From contig VZQC01000610.1 of assembly GCA_009823505.1 (NCBI GenBank), positions 2,815,939-2,879,938 of the forward strand: a stretch of DNA of 64,000 bases, written 5' to 3'. The position numbers and the translations under genes are program-made. This stretch comes from Rhizomys pruinosus. Its lineage: Eukaryota; Chordata; Mammalia; Rodentia; Spalacidae. A model generated the notes under the pieces. The model had not been told where the DNA came from. It made no database searches and saw only the letters and a program-made list of their open reading frames with translations. Every line of letters starts with the position of its first letter. The stretch's first letter is position 1. Below are positions 30,583 through 41,077 of the stretch, in pieces.

Positions 30583-30956
30583 GTGAAGTCCGCTTGCCCC
30601 ACCCCCACCCCGCCCCCACGCTAGGGAAAATCATTCTAAAACATTCCCAGTCAAGAGTATTTGGTGTGAGGAATGTGAAGCCACTGATTCCTGGGACTTG
30701 GGCTCCCAAAGCCTTTACCATCATTTTCCCCTCCGTGGGGGAGAAGCACATGTTATGGAACTTCAGCCATGTCTGTGGCACCACAGGAAAACAACAATAT
30801 CTCCACCTTCCCAACTGAGGACAAAGGTGAAGGAAGTGTGGGAAACACAAGTGTAACTCATCCTCTGATGGAGAAGAGAACAGGGCTGTGATAGTCATTT
30901 TTTTGTTGTCAGTTTGCCACAATCTATTATTACCAGGTAAGAGAGTTGTCTGTATT
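30583..30956. other. Unassigned sequence
   Basis: A C-rich patch (CCCCACCCCCACCCCGCCC) near 30598-30620 follows the truncated B1. The 142-codon minus frame 30494-30922 runs through the B1 and is not considered a gene. Confidence 0.4.
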
Positions 30957-31268
30957 GGGTGAGCCTCTGGGCATATCTGTGGGGGTTGTCTTCATTAAAT
31001 TAATTGATGTGGGAAGACCCAGCCCACTGTGGGCAGCACTGGTCCCTATAAGAGAGAACACTAGTTGAGAGCCAGCAGGCAAATGAGCATGTATGTATGC
31101 GTTCATTTCTCTTTGTCATGACAGTCAGTGAGACTAGCTGTTGGAATTTCTTGCCTTGACTTCCCCACAATGATGGACTGAAACTCTAGGCTGTAATAAA
31201 CTCTTTTCTCCTCTAAGTTGCTTTTTATCAGGGTATTTTACCTCAGCAACAGAAACAAAACTAGAACA
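30957..31268 (+). mobile_element. RCHARR1-type hAT-Charlie relic
   Basis: CCTCTGGGCATATCTGTGGG, TGATGTGGGAAGACCCAGCC, CACTGTGGGCAGCACTGGTC, CTAGGCTGTAATAAACTC, AGTTGCTTTTTATCAGGG, CTCAGCAACAGAAACAAAAC. Lacks the extreme 5' end. Confidence 0.82.
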
Positions 31269-32179
31269 TGGTAGGCTTTGCCATTTATGGTGAACCCACA
31301 GTGACAGTGCACGAGCTCAGGTTTGTTCTTCCTGGCTTGTGTTGTGTGGATGAAGACAGGCATGATAGGTCCACCCAGAATGACAGAGGACAAGCATCCA
31401 TTCAAATCCTAGGCTTCAGCTTTAAAGCTGGAGCTCTGAGAAGCCCCACGCAGAGCATGTGCTGTTACTGCAGTGCCATTCTGTTCTTCAAGCCTGGCAC
31501 ATGACAGAAATTACTTTGGTCTCTGTCACCAAAAGCAGAGGCTAAGGATGTGACAATTCTATCAGGCCCTGTTTCTCTGTCAATAAAGGCAAAGAATTAG
31601 ACACTCTGTGGCCTGCAAAATAATCCATCATCCAGTCATGGAAGATGTACACTTTCTCAGACACCAGAATTGATAAATGGTCCACAGGGCGTGCAGTTGC
31701 ATAGGTGATGATCAGTGGTTAGACAGATCCTGGATAAACAAGCAGGATGCCTCCGCCTCACTCTCCCCCACCTCCCTTTCCTTTTAAAATAAACTAGATA
31801 CAGAGAAAGGTGAAGGAGAGTACTTTGAGGCTAGGTATTTTCTTAGGCAGATCAATTCTTAGCAAACAGAATAAAACAGTATTCTAAATTTGTTGATACT
31901 CATGTACCCATTGACTGGTTTTGCACAATGCAAGAAATAGCTCTGATCTGTACATCTCATGGTTAAAAACAAGTCCAGTGACAGTAAATCCTTATTCAAT
32001 TTTTCTTCCCCTCTGTCTAATATAGATGGCATGACTTAATCTAGAATCAGTCTCTGTCCCTAAGTCAGAACTGTTTATTAAAAATCTTTACACTTTGGAC
32101 TCTATGTAGAATAGACCCTTAAAGAGACAGCTTGTCAGGCTCTTTCATGTTGAAGCTACTTTAAAAGGCTCTGATTTTT

Positions 32180-32599
32180 TTATGATATTTTTTGATGTAT
32201 AAAGAACAAGTCCACCTTGGTTTCTGTCATGTGACGATAATCTAATCCCATTGATATGAAGAGCGTTTCATGCTGAAAATCTGTTAAAATAAGATAACAC
32301 GCAGGTGGTGCATAGGTGCTGGCTTTGAATGAAAAGACTGTTGGGTGTAGTGGCATGCAATGGGAAATGAACAATGCAGGCCTGTTCACAGAAGGGATGC
32401 CTAGGTGGAGTGTAAGACAGCCCACACTGAGGCTTGAGTGGCCACGCATGTCAAATGTCCAGCCATTTTCATACATCCAAGCAAGGGGCCATTGACAAAC
32501 ATCACGAATGACACTAGAGGAATTGTCTAAAACTAAGAATATATACCATACATCTTCCATGGTAACTGCTTGGGCGAGAGTCCTGGCTAGTCCCACCAT
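32180..32599 (-). other. 139-codon open frame, unrecognised, low support
   Basis: The minus frame starts at ATG 32597-32599 and ends TAA at 32180-32182 in repeat-free DNA. The product would be of mixed composition with several Cys and His residues. I recognise no domain, signal peptide or membrane pattern. The local context has no CpG island or upstream promoter-like sequence. Most likely chance, but it is the longest frame here not explained by a repeat. Confidence 0.15.
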
Positions 32600-33489
32600 G
32601 ATAAGAACGAAGCAGGCAGGTTGCGGTCAGTTAAGCCACAACAAAGAACACCTATAAAACAAACAGAGGGGGGCGCTGTTTCTCCTGACTTCCTCCCTTA
32701 GCCAGTGCCCAGAGAGGGTCACTACCAGGAACGTCAATAGACACTGCCATTGGAGGAGAAAGGTGAGACCCCCCTGCCTGTTTCATCTGTGTCTATCTGT
32801 AAGAGACACACCACTTTCATTTATTTTCTCTCAGTTTCAGAAAGTATATAAACACACTCCACTTAAGGGGTGGCATGAGCCCAGCTTCATAGTAATAATG
32901 AGGCCCAACTTAACAGCTATGTGGAAGCTTTACTGCCCAGTTATGGGGAAGCCTAAGCTTCCCATAGAGGCATAGTGAATGGCTTCAATGGCCACTGTGT
33001 GAAGTAGACGCCCAATAGGACTTAATATGACAGAGTGTAAACAGACGATGGGGGAGATTCTGAGGAGGCTTTGGTCTGGACATGCAAGCCCTAAATAAGA
33101 ATCAATGACCTTCCTGTTCTAACCCTCGTTCAGACTAAAGACTCCAAACCACTCAATCGACCACTATTTTAGGTCCTACTCTGTGTGGACCACTCCCAGA
33201 GCCCAGGTATGGACCTTCCCTGGCACAGCTGCTTTGCACTTGTCAGTAAAGAACAAGGCCACTTTCTATAGAACAGTCTTATTAATGGACCGCGGGGCAT
33301 GGAACCAGTTCTGTCTTGTAGAGGAGGGTTCAGAGTTTCTTACTGTCACACTATCGGTTTTACTGATTGAGAACCTGCTTCAGACAAGTGCTGGGAGTCC
33401 CTGAGCTACTGGTAGAGTCAGAATAATTCATAGAGAGCCATCCAGCACCACATAAGCTATTTAAAGCTGCATAATATACCCACAAGCTC

Positions 33490-33720
33490 TTATTAAGGGT
33501 TGTGGTTTTCAACCCAGTGAGACAGAAACCAGTTATCATTATGCATCGCCACGAAAGCAGATTAAAATTAAATCAATTTGTTTATCTCCGGGTTCTCTGC
33601 CCAATTAGCATTTCAGAAAGGAAAGCATTCTTCCCCCACATAAGGACAACCCTCATTCAAATGGAGATATTAAAAATATCAATCTCAGGAGGTTTTGAGA
33701 AATAAACTTAATTATCCAAA
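33490..33720. other. Candidate conserved noncoding block
   Basis: Repeat-free, AT-rich sequence with several homeodomain-type words: AATTAAATCAATTTG, CCAATTAGCATTTC and ACTTAATTATCC. Base composition and motif density resemble developmental enhancers, but conservation cannot be judged from one sequence. Confidence 0.25.
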
Positions 33721-33896
33721 GGGCACAAGACCAAATGAGACTCAGCCAGTGCAATGCCTGTGCTGAGAGCTAACATCAGGCCTTCCCAGCACCAGCTACT
33801 GGAGTCAAGGAAGGCAAAGTTTCCTTGTAAATTCATGTGGAGCATCAGTGAATTTCTGCCCAATATAGACCTGTCACCTTACTTCTAAGGCTTTTG

Positions 33897-33900
<4 letters not shown>

Positions 33901-33927
<27 letters not shown>
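33901..33927. repeat. A27 homopolymer
   Basis: An uninterrupted A run, with no retroposon body recognised upstream. Confidence 0.95.
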
Positions 33928-33982
33928 CCTCCTTAAGAAGTGTTTTACAATGGGATGCTGAAATTCTATCTTCCATAATTTT

Positions 33983-34345
33983 TTTCTTATTTTTAATTAA
34001 CATAAAAAGTGACAAGCTTCATTATGACATTTTCATAGATTACCTGTTTTGGCTGATCCCCCAACCCCTCCTTTCCATACCTCCCTGTCCCCCATCCTCG
34101 TTGGGCCCTTTTATTCTCCATGTTACCCCTTGCACATATTATGGGTTCTAATATCCTTTCCATCTGATGTGCCTAAAACACCTTTTAACCCCCCAGTGTA
34201 GACCCCTTTCTAGTTTCTTGGCCTCTATCCACACTGACACCTCTATAAACATACATGTACAAAAGTACAAAGCTAGCTAGGATCCACATAGGAGTAAGAA
34301 CACACTGCATTTTTTTGTTTTGTGAGACTGGCTTATCTCAAGTCT
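33983..34345 (-). mobile_element. L1 3'-end fragment, antisense
   Basis: CCCCCAACCCCTCCTTTCC, CCTCCCTGTCCCCCATCC and GCTAGGATCCACATAGGAG, then GTGAGACTGGCTTATCTC, follow the antisense order of an L1 ORF2 end and 3' UTR (the last resembles the complement of ORF2 near its stop). Confidence 0.6.
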
Positions 34346-34742
34346 TAGGTTCTTTTCCAGTTGCCGTAGAGAAAGCAATTTAAAGAAGGAGGGATTTACT
34401 TTGGTTTATAGCTCTGGGTTAGAATCCGTCAGGGCAGGAAGTCACAGTGGCAGGAGCCTGAGCAGCTGGTAACATTGCATCTCCAGTCAGGAAACAGGAA
34501 GTGATAAATGCTGGTGTTAAGCAAGCTTTCTCCAGTTGTACAGTTTAGAATCCCAGCCCAGGGAATAAATAGTGCCATCTATACACGTATCAATTAATGT
34601 GATGGAGATAACTATTCACAGACACTCTCAGAGGCTAACTTCAATCTACCTAGGTTAAACAATTGAAATTAAACCCCTCACAGCTGCACGCAGAGGCATC
34701 CTCTAAGTCATTCTAGGTCCCTTCAAGTTGACAATTAACATC
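34346..34742 (-). mobile_element. RCHARR1-type hAT-Charlie relic
   Basis: Antisense order: GGTTCTTTTCCAGTTGCCG, GGAGGGATTTACTTTGG, CAGGGCAGGAAGTCACAGTG, GCAGCTGGTAACATTGCATC, AATCCCAGCCCAGGGAATAA, and CAAGTTGACAATTAACATC at the right. Confidence 0.8.
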
Positions 34743-35700
34743 ACCCCAAGTCACTCAATATTTAGAGAACACAGAGGGTATTCATTAATTCATAAAATTT
34801 ATATATGACTTGAGTTTAGAAAAAAGAATTGTTTGCCCCAAATCTCGGGAATGTGGCCCAACTGCACCCAATCTGAGCATGTGTAATCTGGCTTGAGATC
34901 GACTGTTCACCAGAAGGTCCAGGTACATGTACTGGAAAGTGCTTTTGATGATGTCAGATCTTGACAGTGATGAATGCAGAACACATTCTACTCCAGGGAG
35001 GAAAACTGGCTGATCATAATTTACTGAATAAGAAGGCTGAAGGCTATGCCCTACTAGCAAGCAGGCTAGATTCCTGTAGAGTTATGAAACATATCCTGTA
35101 TAGACAAATAGCCCAAGTGCAGGCAGCAGACCAAGATAAGGGTCTGTGAGCAGACCTGAGTTGTAGCATAGACTCTGGGAGCTCACAGAAGGAAACATCT
35201 CTTGTCTCCCAGAAGGCCCCAATTACAGATGGAAATCTGTGTTTACTAGTTCTCTGTCTTAAGATTCTAGAACGCCCCTGGATTTGGCTTTTCCAATATG
35301 GGAATAATAATAACATGCCTGGTCCCCCATGGGGTGTGGTAAGGATCAGACAAGATTGTGTGAGCATGAACTTCACTACTGCACCCTTGCCCTCTACCAT
35401 CACCCCCGTTCCCTCAGAAATATTGTCATACCTTGTTCATGTGATGCCTTCATCTAGCATGTCATTAATTTCTTGCCCATCTGAAAAAAATCCCGTGATT
35501 TTTTGAAACTTACCTGAAAGTCCCATTGGGATGTCTCTGCTGGTTTTCTCCTCTTTTATCAGATCAATGTCCCCTGTACCCCAGTGGCACTCTACAGATG
35601 CATCTGTTAGGTCACCTGCCCCCTTGACCTATCTTGGACATGTAGACAGTATGCATTGGGTCATAGCAACCAGATAAGCTCCCTTATCTGACACCTTGTG
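34743..35700. other. Unassigned sequence
   Basis: No repeat or gene was recognised. The 119-codon minus frame 35044-35403 is opposed by + frames of 60 codons and has no domain. Confidence 0.4.

Positions 35701-35702
<2 letters not shown>

Positions 35703-35740
<38 letters not shown>
35703..35740. repeat. (GT)19 microsatellite
   Basis: A 38-bp GT run followed by ATGTGTGTATGTATG, at the tail side of the next antisense B4-related element. Confidence 0.95.
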
Positions 35741-35747
<7 letters not shown>

Positions 35748-35759
35748 TATGTATGATCT

Positions 35760-36070
35760 GTGTGTAATGTGTATGTGCCATCCTGGGCAAGTGCCTGTCA
35801 TAGTCCCCATGTGGAGGTTTGAGGCTCACCTCCATGTCATGGTCCTCATCTTCCACCTTGTTGGAGACAGTTGTTTCTTTGTTGTTCAGTGTTCTGTATG
35901 CCAGGATATCTGGGCAGCGAAGTTCCTGGACTCTCCTGCCTCTGCCTTCCGTTTTGCCAAAGGAACAACGGGATTGCTCTATACACCCTGCTAGGCTTCA
36001 TATGGCTTCTGGGGATTCGAACTCAGGTCCTCACACTTGGTCTGGCAAGGGCTTTACCCACTGAGCCCTC
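35760..36070 (-). mobile_element. B4-related SINE
   Basis: Antisense order: TTGGAGACAGTTGTTTC, GTATGCCAGGATATCTGGGC, CTCCTGCCTCTGCCTTCCG, CTTCTGGGGATTCGAACTCA, GGTCCTCACACTTGGTCTG and ACCCACTGAGCCCTCTCTGC. The GT tract next to it fits the CA-rich tail of this family. Confidence 0.75.
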
Positions 36071-36093
36071 TCTGCAGCACTCAGGCTTTTTAT

Positions 36094-36336
36094 TTTTTAT
36101 TTATTTTATTTATTTCTGTATGTGTATGAATGTACTGTCTGCATGCAAGTTTGTGCACCTGTGTCATGCAATGCCGCAGAGGTCAGAAGAGGGTGTCGAA
36201 TTCCCCTGGAACTGGAGTTCTCCTGGAATTGGAGTTTCAGACAGTTCTCGGCCGCCATGTGGGTGCTGGGGATCGAACCCGGGTCCTCTGTAAGAGTGGT
36301 CGGCGCTCTTAACCGCTAGGCCATCTCTCCAGCCCC
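36094..36336 (-). mobile_element. Young B3-type SINE, long form, 19-bp target duplication
   Basis: CAGCACTCAGGCTTTTTAT is repeated without mismatch at 36075-36093 and 36337-36355. The body has both 17-bp units (36205-36221 and 36222-36238), GGTCAGAAGAGGGTGTCG, GGATCGAACCCGGGTCCTCT and CGCTAGGCCATCTCTCCAGC, and keeps many CpGs. The perfect duplication and CpG retention mark a recent insertion. It landed in the head of the adjacent B4-related element. Confidence 0.98.
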
Positions 36337-36591
36337 CAGCACTCAGGCTTTTTATCAATATTACCCAGTCTCTATCAGGCTTGTGCACAGTGGATGCTCA
36401 GTGGACATTTCCAATCAGCACATATGACTTCACTATTAGAGGGGTACTTTTGTTACACATTGTGACAATTAATGAACAATTGCTAACTCTATCTCCCCCA
36501 AACAACATTTCCATATATAGTTCTATTCTGCTCTATGATATCTACATCTATAAGACTTTCAAGATCTTGTTCAAGGGCTGTAGAGACACGG

Positions 36592-36632
36592 ATTTCTGCC
36601 TCTCCACAAGGTATGCTCATTTTATTTGAGCT
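36592..36632 (+). repeat. Left copy of a 41-bp direct repeat around a B1
   Basis: Begins ATTTCTGCCTCTCCACAAGG and ends TATTTGAGCT. It differs from the right copy (36781-36821) at only two positions. Confidence 0.95.
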
Positions 36633-36639
36633 TTTAGGT

Positions 36640-36780
36640 ACTTTTTTGGTCTTCTTGAGACAGGGTCTCCCTTCAGTCCTAGCTGGCCCAGAGCTCACTC
36701 TGTAGGCCACGCTGGCCTTGAAGTCACAGAGATCCACTTGCCTCTGTCTCCTGAGTGCTGGGATTAAAGGCATGAGCCAC
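36640..36780 (-). mobile_element. B1 SINE between 41-bp direct repeats
   Basis: Antisense order: TCTTCTTGAGACAGGGTCTC, GCTGGCCTTGAAGTCACAGA, GAGTGCTGGGATTAAAGGCA, TGAGCCAC. The first ~10 bp of the B1 5' end are missing, and the right direct repeat starts immediately at the break. Confidence 0.95.
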
Positions 36781-36821
36781 ATTTCTGCCTTTCCAGAAGG
36801 TATGCTCATTTTATTTGAGCT
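36781..36821 (+). repeat. Right copy of a 41-bp direct repeat around a B1
   Basis: Begins ATTTCTGCCTTTCCAGAAGG and ends TATTTGAGCT. It abuts the truncated B1 5' end. Confidence 0.95.
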
Positions 36822-38387
36822 CTGAGGTGTTTTTGATCTTTCTGCTGCTCTTGGTTTGGGGCTGTGTGCACATGTGTGCAGCTAAGAAGGTATGTAGCTG
36901 TCATCTCACATCCTGTTTCTCTAATCCCTCTCTCACTCCCTGGAGAAGGGACACAGCCACACAATGGGTCTCCCAGCAGAACAAGGTAATGCAGAACTCC
37001 CCCCCCCACCCCCCCAGGAAGATGATACAGGAGATCTATCTTTCTGGTTGACATTTCATTCTGAAAAATTCGAACTACCAAAAGGCTCTTCCTACATGGA
37101 ACATCTAAAGGTCAGTAAAGTCCTTTCCAGAAAGGACTTCCTCCCTGGAGGAAGGACAGTCTGAGTGAAATAAAGATGTGGGACTTCGAGGGGGAGAGGG
37201 CACTGTCACAGATCCACAGCGGAGACCTTGCACCCAAGGATGATGCTCAAAATACTCAGCATTTGGAGAAAGCAGGAGCCATCAGGAGCTGGGGACCCTA
37301 GCCTGGCTGTGCGCTGGATAAATACAGGGCAGGTGAGTGAGAGCAGGGAGGACGCTAGCCACTGACAGGAAGTGGCTGCTATGTCTGAAGCAGCTTTCAC
37401 GCACTGGACCACCATGGCATACATGCGTTCTGTGAGTCCCCCTCGGTTCCCTCAGAGCACCTGTCCCGCCACTGCTTTCTTTGGTGACTGGCTTCCTCTA
37501 GAGACAAGGAGAAGCAGGGGACAGACCTGACATCAAAACACTGGTTAGAAGCATCTCTGACTAGAGAACCTGAGGCTTCTTGCCTGGTTTCTCTAGAGCA
37601 AAAAGCAGGCATCTTCCGATAGATCGGTCCTATAAAACATGGCAGAGGGGTCCAGCGTGGTCATAAGCCTGGACAGAACTAATGAGCTCAGGGAGCACAG
37701 TGTGACAACTGGGGCCTCTGCAATACATCTGGGGGAGAGAACTTTGCTTTCTCCTCTTCCAGAGCGCTGTGGATGAGAAGACCCAGCCTCCTTGGATGGC
37801 CACCATGAGCCCAGCAGCTGGCCTCACCCTGCTGCAAGGGTGTCCTGTTGCCTCTCTTCAGAGGTGCATCTCCCTGCCCACTCTCCTTGCCCTGTGAGCA
37901 TAGAGAGGGTGTTGCCTCACTCTGAGTCACAAAGGGTTCCCAGGATCCTTTGCAAACCTCCTAGAGGATTCCCAAGGAACTGTGTGTCCAAAGGCAGAAC
38001 TTACAGGATGTCATTCCCATGTGTGTCTAAAATGGGTCATAGTTGGAGAACTCAGCACGAGGACATCACAAGACAGGACAGTGGACAGCTGCATACCTCT
38101 TTTTTTCCCTTGCACTAATGACACTCATCAGGGGGTGTAACCTGCTCTTTCTCCAGCAAGAACCAACAAACATGAAAGCTGTTGGGCTGGTCATGATTTT
38201 TCCTCACACACACACATCTGTGATGTGAAAACATCAATTTCCCTTAAGGATCTTCTTGATTATTAAGTATCTGTCCTTGAACTCACATGTTCTTTATATC
38301 CTAGACAACAAAATCCAGAACAGAATCCGTACTAGCAACCCACTGTGCACTGCCTTCCCTGGAGGACTACAGGAAAAGCTATGCAGG
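36822..38387. other. Unassigned unique sequence
   Basis: A C-rich run (CCCCCCCCACCCCCCC) lies near 37000-37015. Several frames of 60-108 codons compete on both strands across 36815-38228, none with a domain I recognise. No repeat was identified. Confidence 0.4.
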
Positions 38388-39004
38388 TTAGATTTTAACT
38401 GTCAACTCCAGACAGCCTAGAATCAAATAGGAAAAGGTCTTCATTGAGGATTATCTAGCTCAGCTTGGCCTGTGGGCACCTCTGTGGGGGATTGTCTTAG
38501 TTGTTAACTGAGATGGGAAGTCCCAGCCTGGATGTGGCTTGTATCATGGGCTGGACCCTGAACTGCACAAGAGTAAATAAAGCCACCTGACTGTAGGGAG
38601 CCAGCTAGGACCATACATTTATTCTCTCTGTTCTAGAGTATGGATTTAAGTCTGGGTGCCTGCCTTCACTTTCACAATAACTGACTGTAGTGTGGAATTA
38701 TGACATAAACCCTTTCATTCCTAAGCTGCTTTTTGTCGGGATTTTTTAAATTTTTTATTTATTTTTTATGTGTATGAATGTACTGTCTGCATGCAGGTTT
38801 GTGCACCCGTGTCATGCAATGCCCTGGAGGTCAGAAGAAGGTGTTAGATTCCCCTGAAACTGTAGTTAAAGATGGTTCTCAGCCGTCATGTGGGTGCTGG
38901 GATCAAACCTGTGTCTTCTGCAAGAGCAGTCGGTGCTCTTAACTGCTAGGCCATCTCTCCAGCCCTGTCGGGATATTTTATAGCAGCAACATGAATGAAC
39001 CTAG
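38388..39004 (+). mobile_element. RCHARR1-type relic split by a B3
   Basis: GATTTTAACTGTCAACTCCA, GGCCTGTGGGCACCTCTGTG, TGAGATGGGAAGTCCCAGCC, TGACATAAACCCTTTCATTC and GCTGCTTTTTGTCGGGAT on the left side. The element resumes after the nested B3 as TGTCGGGATATTTTATAGC and ends CTAGAACACG. Confidence 0.85.
38746..38965 (-). mobile_element. B3-type SINE, short form, nested
   Basis: Single CCCTGAAACTGTAGTT unit, GTCATGCAATGCCCTGGAGG, GTCATGTGGGTGCTGGGATC and GCTAGGCCATCTCTCCAGCC. The target duplication TGTCGGGATWTTT lies at 38734-38745 and 38966-38978 within the host relic. Confidence 0.95.
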
Positions 39005-39933
39005 AACACGAACTAATCAGCTTTGCGTGGAGCAAGGTTTCCACTTGACTAACATGCTGTGGATATTTTGCTGGGATGTTTGATTGCTTTTCTCAAAAAT
39101 GAAGAAAAAACTGAGCTGACCACTTAAGAGAAAACAATGGTTAATATCTGTTTACCAGCAAACATTTTAAAGGTTTCAGGGAAAAAAAATGGAATTCGCT
39201 GCTGCAATTTTGAAAGTTTCTTCATCTTTATCATCTTTTTGAGGAAACTGAATATTTAAAACAATATGGAAATTCCAATATTGTAGAATACAGTGGGTCA
39301 GCAACTGGCAATCCTACATAGCTAGTGAAAGAATATATTCTGAATAAACAATTCACAAGGTTATATAATCATGTTGGGGTAAGAGAATTATTCGAAATAC
39401 AAATTACATGAAAAGCTGACCAACAGATTTTAGAATACACATTGCTACTAACCTTTGATAAGCCAGAACCACATGGCAAATTTTTATAGTGGTAGAAGAC
39501 AACACAGTGCTCTGAAAAGCTATTAAATATTCCTCTGTGCTGCAGCTACATCTGTGAGGCAATATCCTATCAAGTTAGTACATTGATATTATCGCCCCAG
39601 ATTAAAGGTGGAACTCATATGCCATCTACCAAGCTTGAGAACTCATATGCCATCTACCAAGCAGACATTCAAAGATGTGTAAGCCTGTAAATGGTACTTT
39701 CATCACTCATTTTCTATTTTTTTTAGAAAATATAATCATTTTAGTAAAAATTAAACCATTCATGTTTAATGTGCATTGATGGTAACAATTGCTTTTCAAA
39801 ATACATTAATAAACACTTAACTAGATTTCTGTCTTAATTTCTAATAACTATGATTACATAGAACTTGTGTAAACAAAAGTGCTGGCCCTTTTGTATTACC
39901 TGAATCCCCAAGAACTTTTAAAAATAAAAGGGA
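39005..39933. other. Unassigned AT-rich sequence with a 28-bp duplication
   Basis: Unique and AT-rich. GAACTCATATGCCATCTACC (plus AAGC) occurs at 39611-39634 and again at 39639-39662, a tandem duplication with a 28-bp period. No gene was seen. Confidence 0.5.
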
Positions 39934-40160
39934 CCATGGAGCTAGCTGGCTCAGCTGTTAAGAGCACTTGCTGCTCTTACAGAAGACCCAGGTTCAGTTC
40001 CTAGCACTCTCATTGCAGCCAGCAACCACCTATAACTTCAGCTCTAAGGGACCTGATATGAAACCCTCTTCTGGCCTCTACAGATACCAGACATTCATGT
40101 GATGCACATACATACATATACACATACATGTAGACAGATACATACCTATATTTGTTATTA
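39934..40160 (+). mobile_element. Old B3-type SINE
   Basis: CATGGAGCTAGCTGGCTCAG, CTGTTAAGAGCACTTGCTGC, GGTTCAGTTCCTAGCACTC, GAAACCCTCTTCTGGCCTC and a CATA-rich tail. Single-unit (short) form. Confidence 0.85.
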
Positions 40161-40526
40161 AGTATTAAAAAGGAAATAAAAGGAGCCAGAGAGCCAAGTT
40201 TGAGAAACTCTGGTAGGCCAGGTAGCCTGTCTCAGCATGTGGCCAAGCAAGAATACAACAAGAGCCTTGGTGATATCTTGGGACACTTGAAAGAGGAATA
40301 TTAAAGTGGATCTCCTCTGCACTTAGGGCCTCAATGAGGTGTCTGTTACAGAAAAATCTAAGAAGAGAGAAAGGACCTGCTAGGATAGGCTAAGAAGGAA
40401 CAGCTGAGTCCCTGGAACGGTCTAGAATATGAGTTGAGGCATTGACTTAGGTCTGACCACAGTCTTTGGTTCTGGGATTTCAGGTCTGCAAGGTTCAAGT
40501 TCTCAATGTTGTTAGGTCATTGTCCC
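40161..40526. other. Unassigned sequence
   Basis: Nothing was recognised. Confidence 0.4.
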
Positions 40527-40664
40527 GGGTTCTTTTCCAGCTGCTGAGACAAAATACTGTAGCAAGAGCAGCTTGGTATTTTAGGTAGAAATTCCAGTTT
40601 AGAGTCCAGCATGGCAGGGAAGTCAAGGCTGGAAATTAAAGCAGCTAGTCACATCACATCCACA

Positions 40665-40717
<53 letters not shown>

Positions 40718-40885
40718 ATGTGTCTGATTGCTCTCTCTTCTCACACAATTCAGGAAACAGTCCTCCTGACTTTTAGCTGAGTCCTCTTGTCAATTAACAT
40801 AATCAAGACAATGCCCCACAGACATGCCTATAGGCCAGCCTGACCTAGACAAGCTCTCACATCAGTCCTGGCTGACATCCCCCGA
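40527..40885 (-). mobile_element. RCHARR1-type relic with internal GA expansion
   Basis: Antisense order: GGTTCTTTTCCAGCTGCTGA, GCATGGCAGGGAAGTCAAGG, AGCAGCTAGTCACATCACAT, the GA tract, TCAATTAACATAATCAAGAC, CCCCACAGACATGCC. Confidence 0.82.
40668..40715. repeat. (GA)24 microsatellite
   Basis: A 48-bp uninterrupted GA run at the place where related copies have a short AGAGAG or CTCTCTCT word, so it expanded from an element-internal seed. Confidence 0.96.
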
Positions 40886-41077
40886 CCCTGCTGTCTGTAA
40901 CTCCTCACTCACTGACAAAATGAATTCTTGCCCACTGGAATCCTAGGAAAATTTAAAGTCTATGGGAGGTAGACACACTCTGTGACCTAATTTCCTATGT
41001 TTTCTTTTCAGACATAAATTTTCATCATGTTGACAATTATCCTATACAAATGGATCTTTTTCTTTTTTGGTCCCAGG
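40886..41077. other. Unassigned sequence
   Basis: Short unique stretch. Confidence 0.4.

Larger units (their letters stand above)
31269..33982. other. Longest unassigned unique stretch in the middle of the window
   Basis: No recognised repeat apart from an A27 run at 33901-33927. It holds a 139-codon minus frame (32180-32599, listed separately) and a repeat-free AT-rich block at 33490-33720 with TAAT/ATTA words. No splice-bounded exon with a known domain was seen. Confidence 0.45.

Noticed and set aside
30494..30922. 142-codon minus frame
   Set aside because: Its end is a B1 SINE translation, and the rest has a competing + frame; no domain was recognised.
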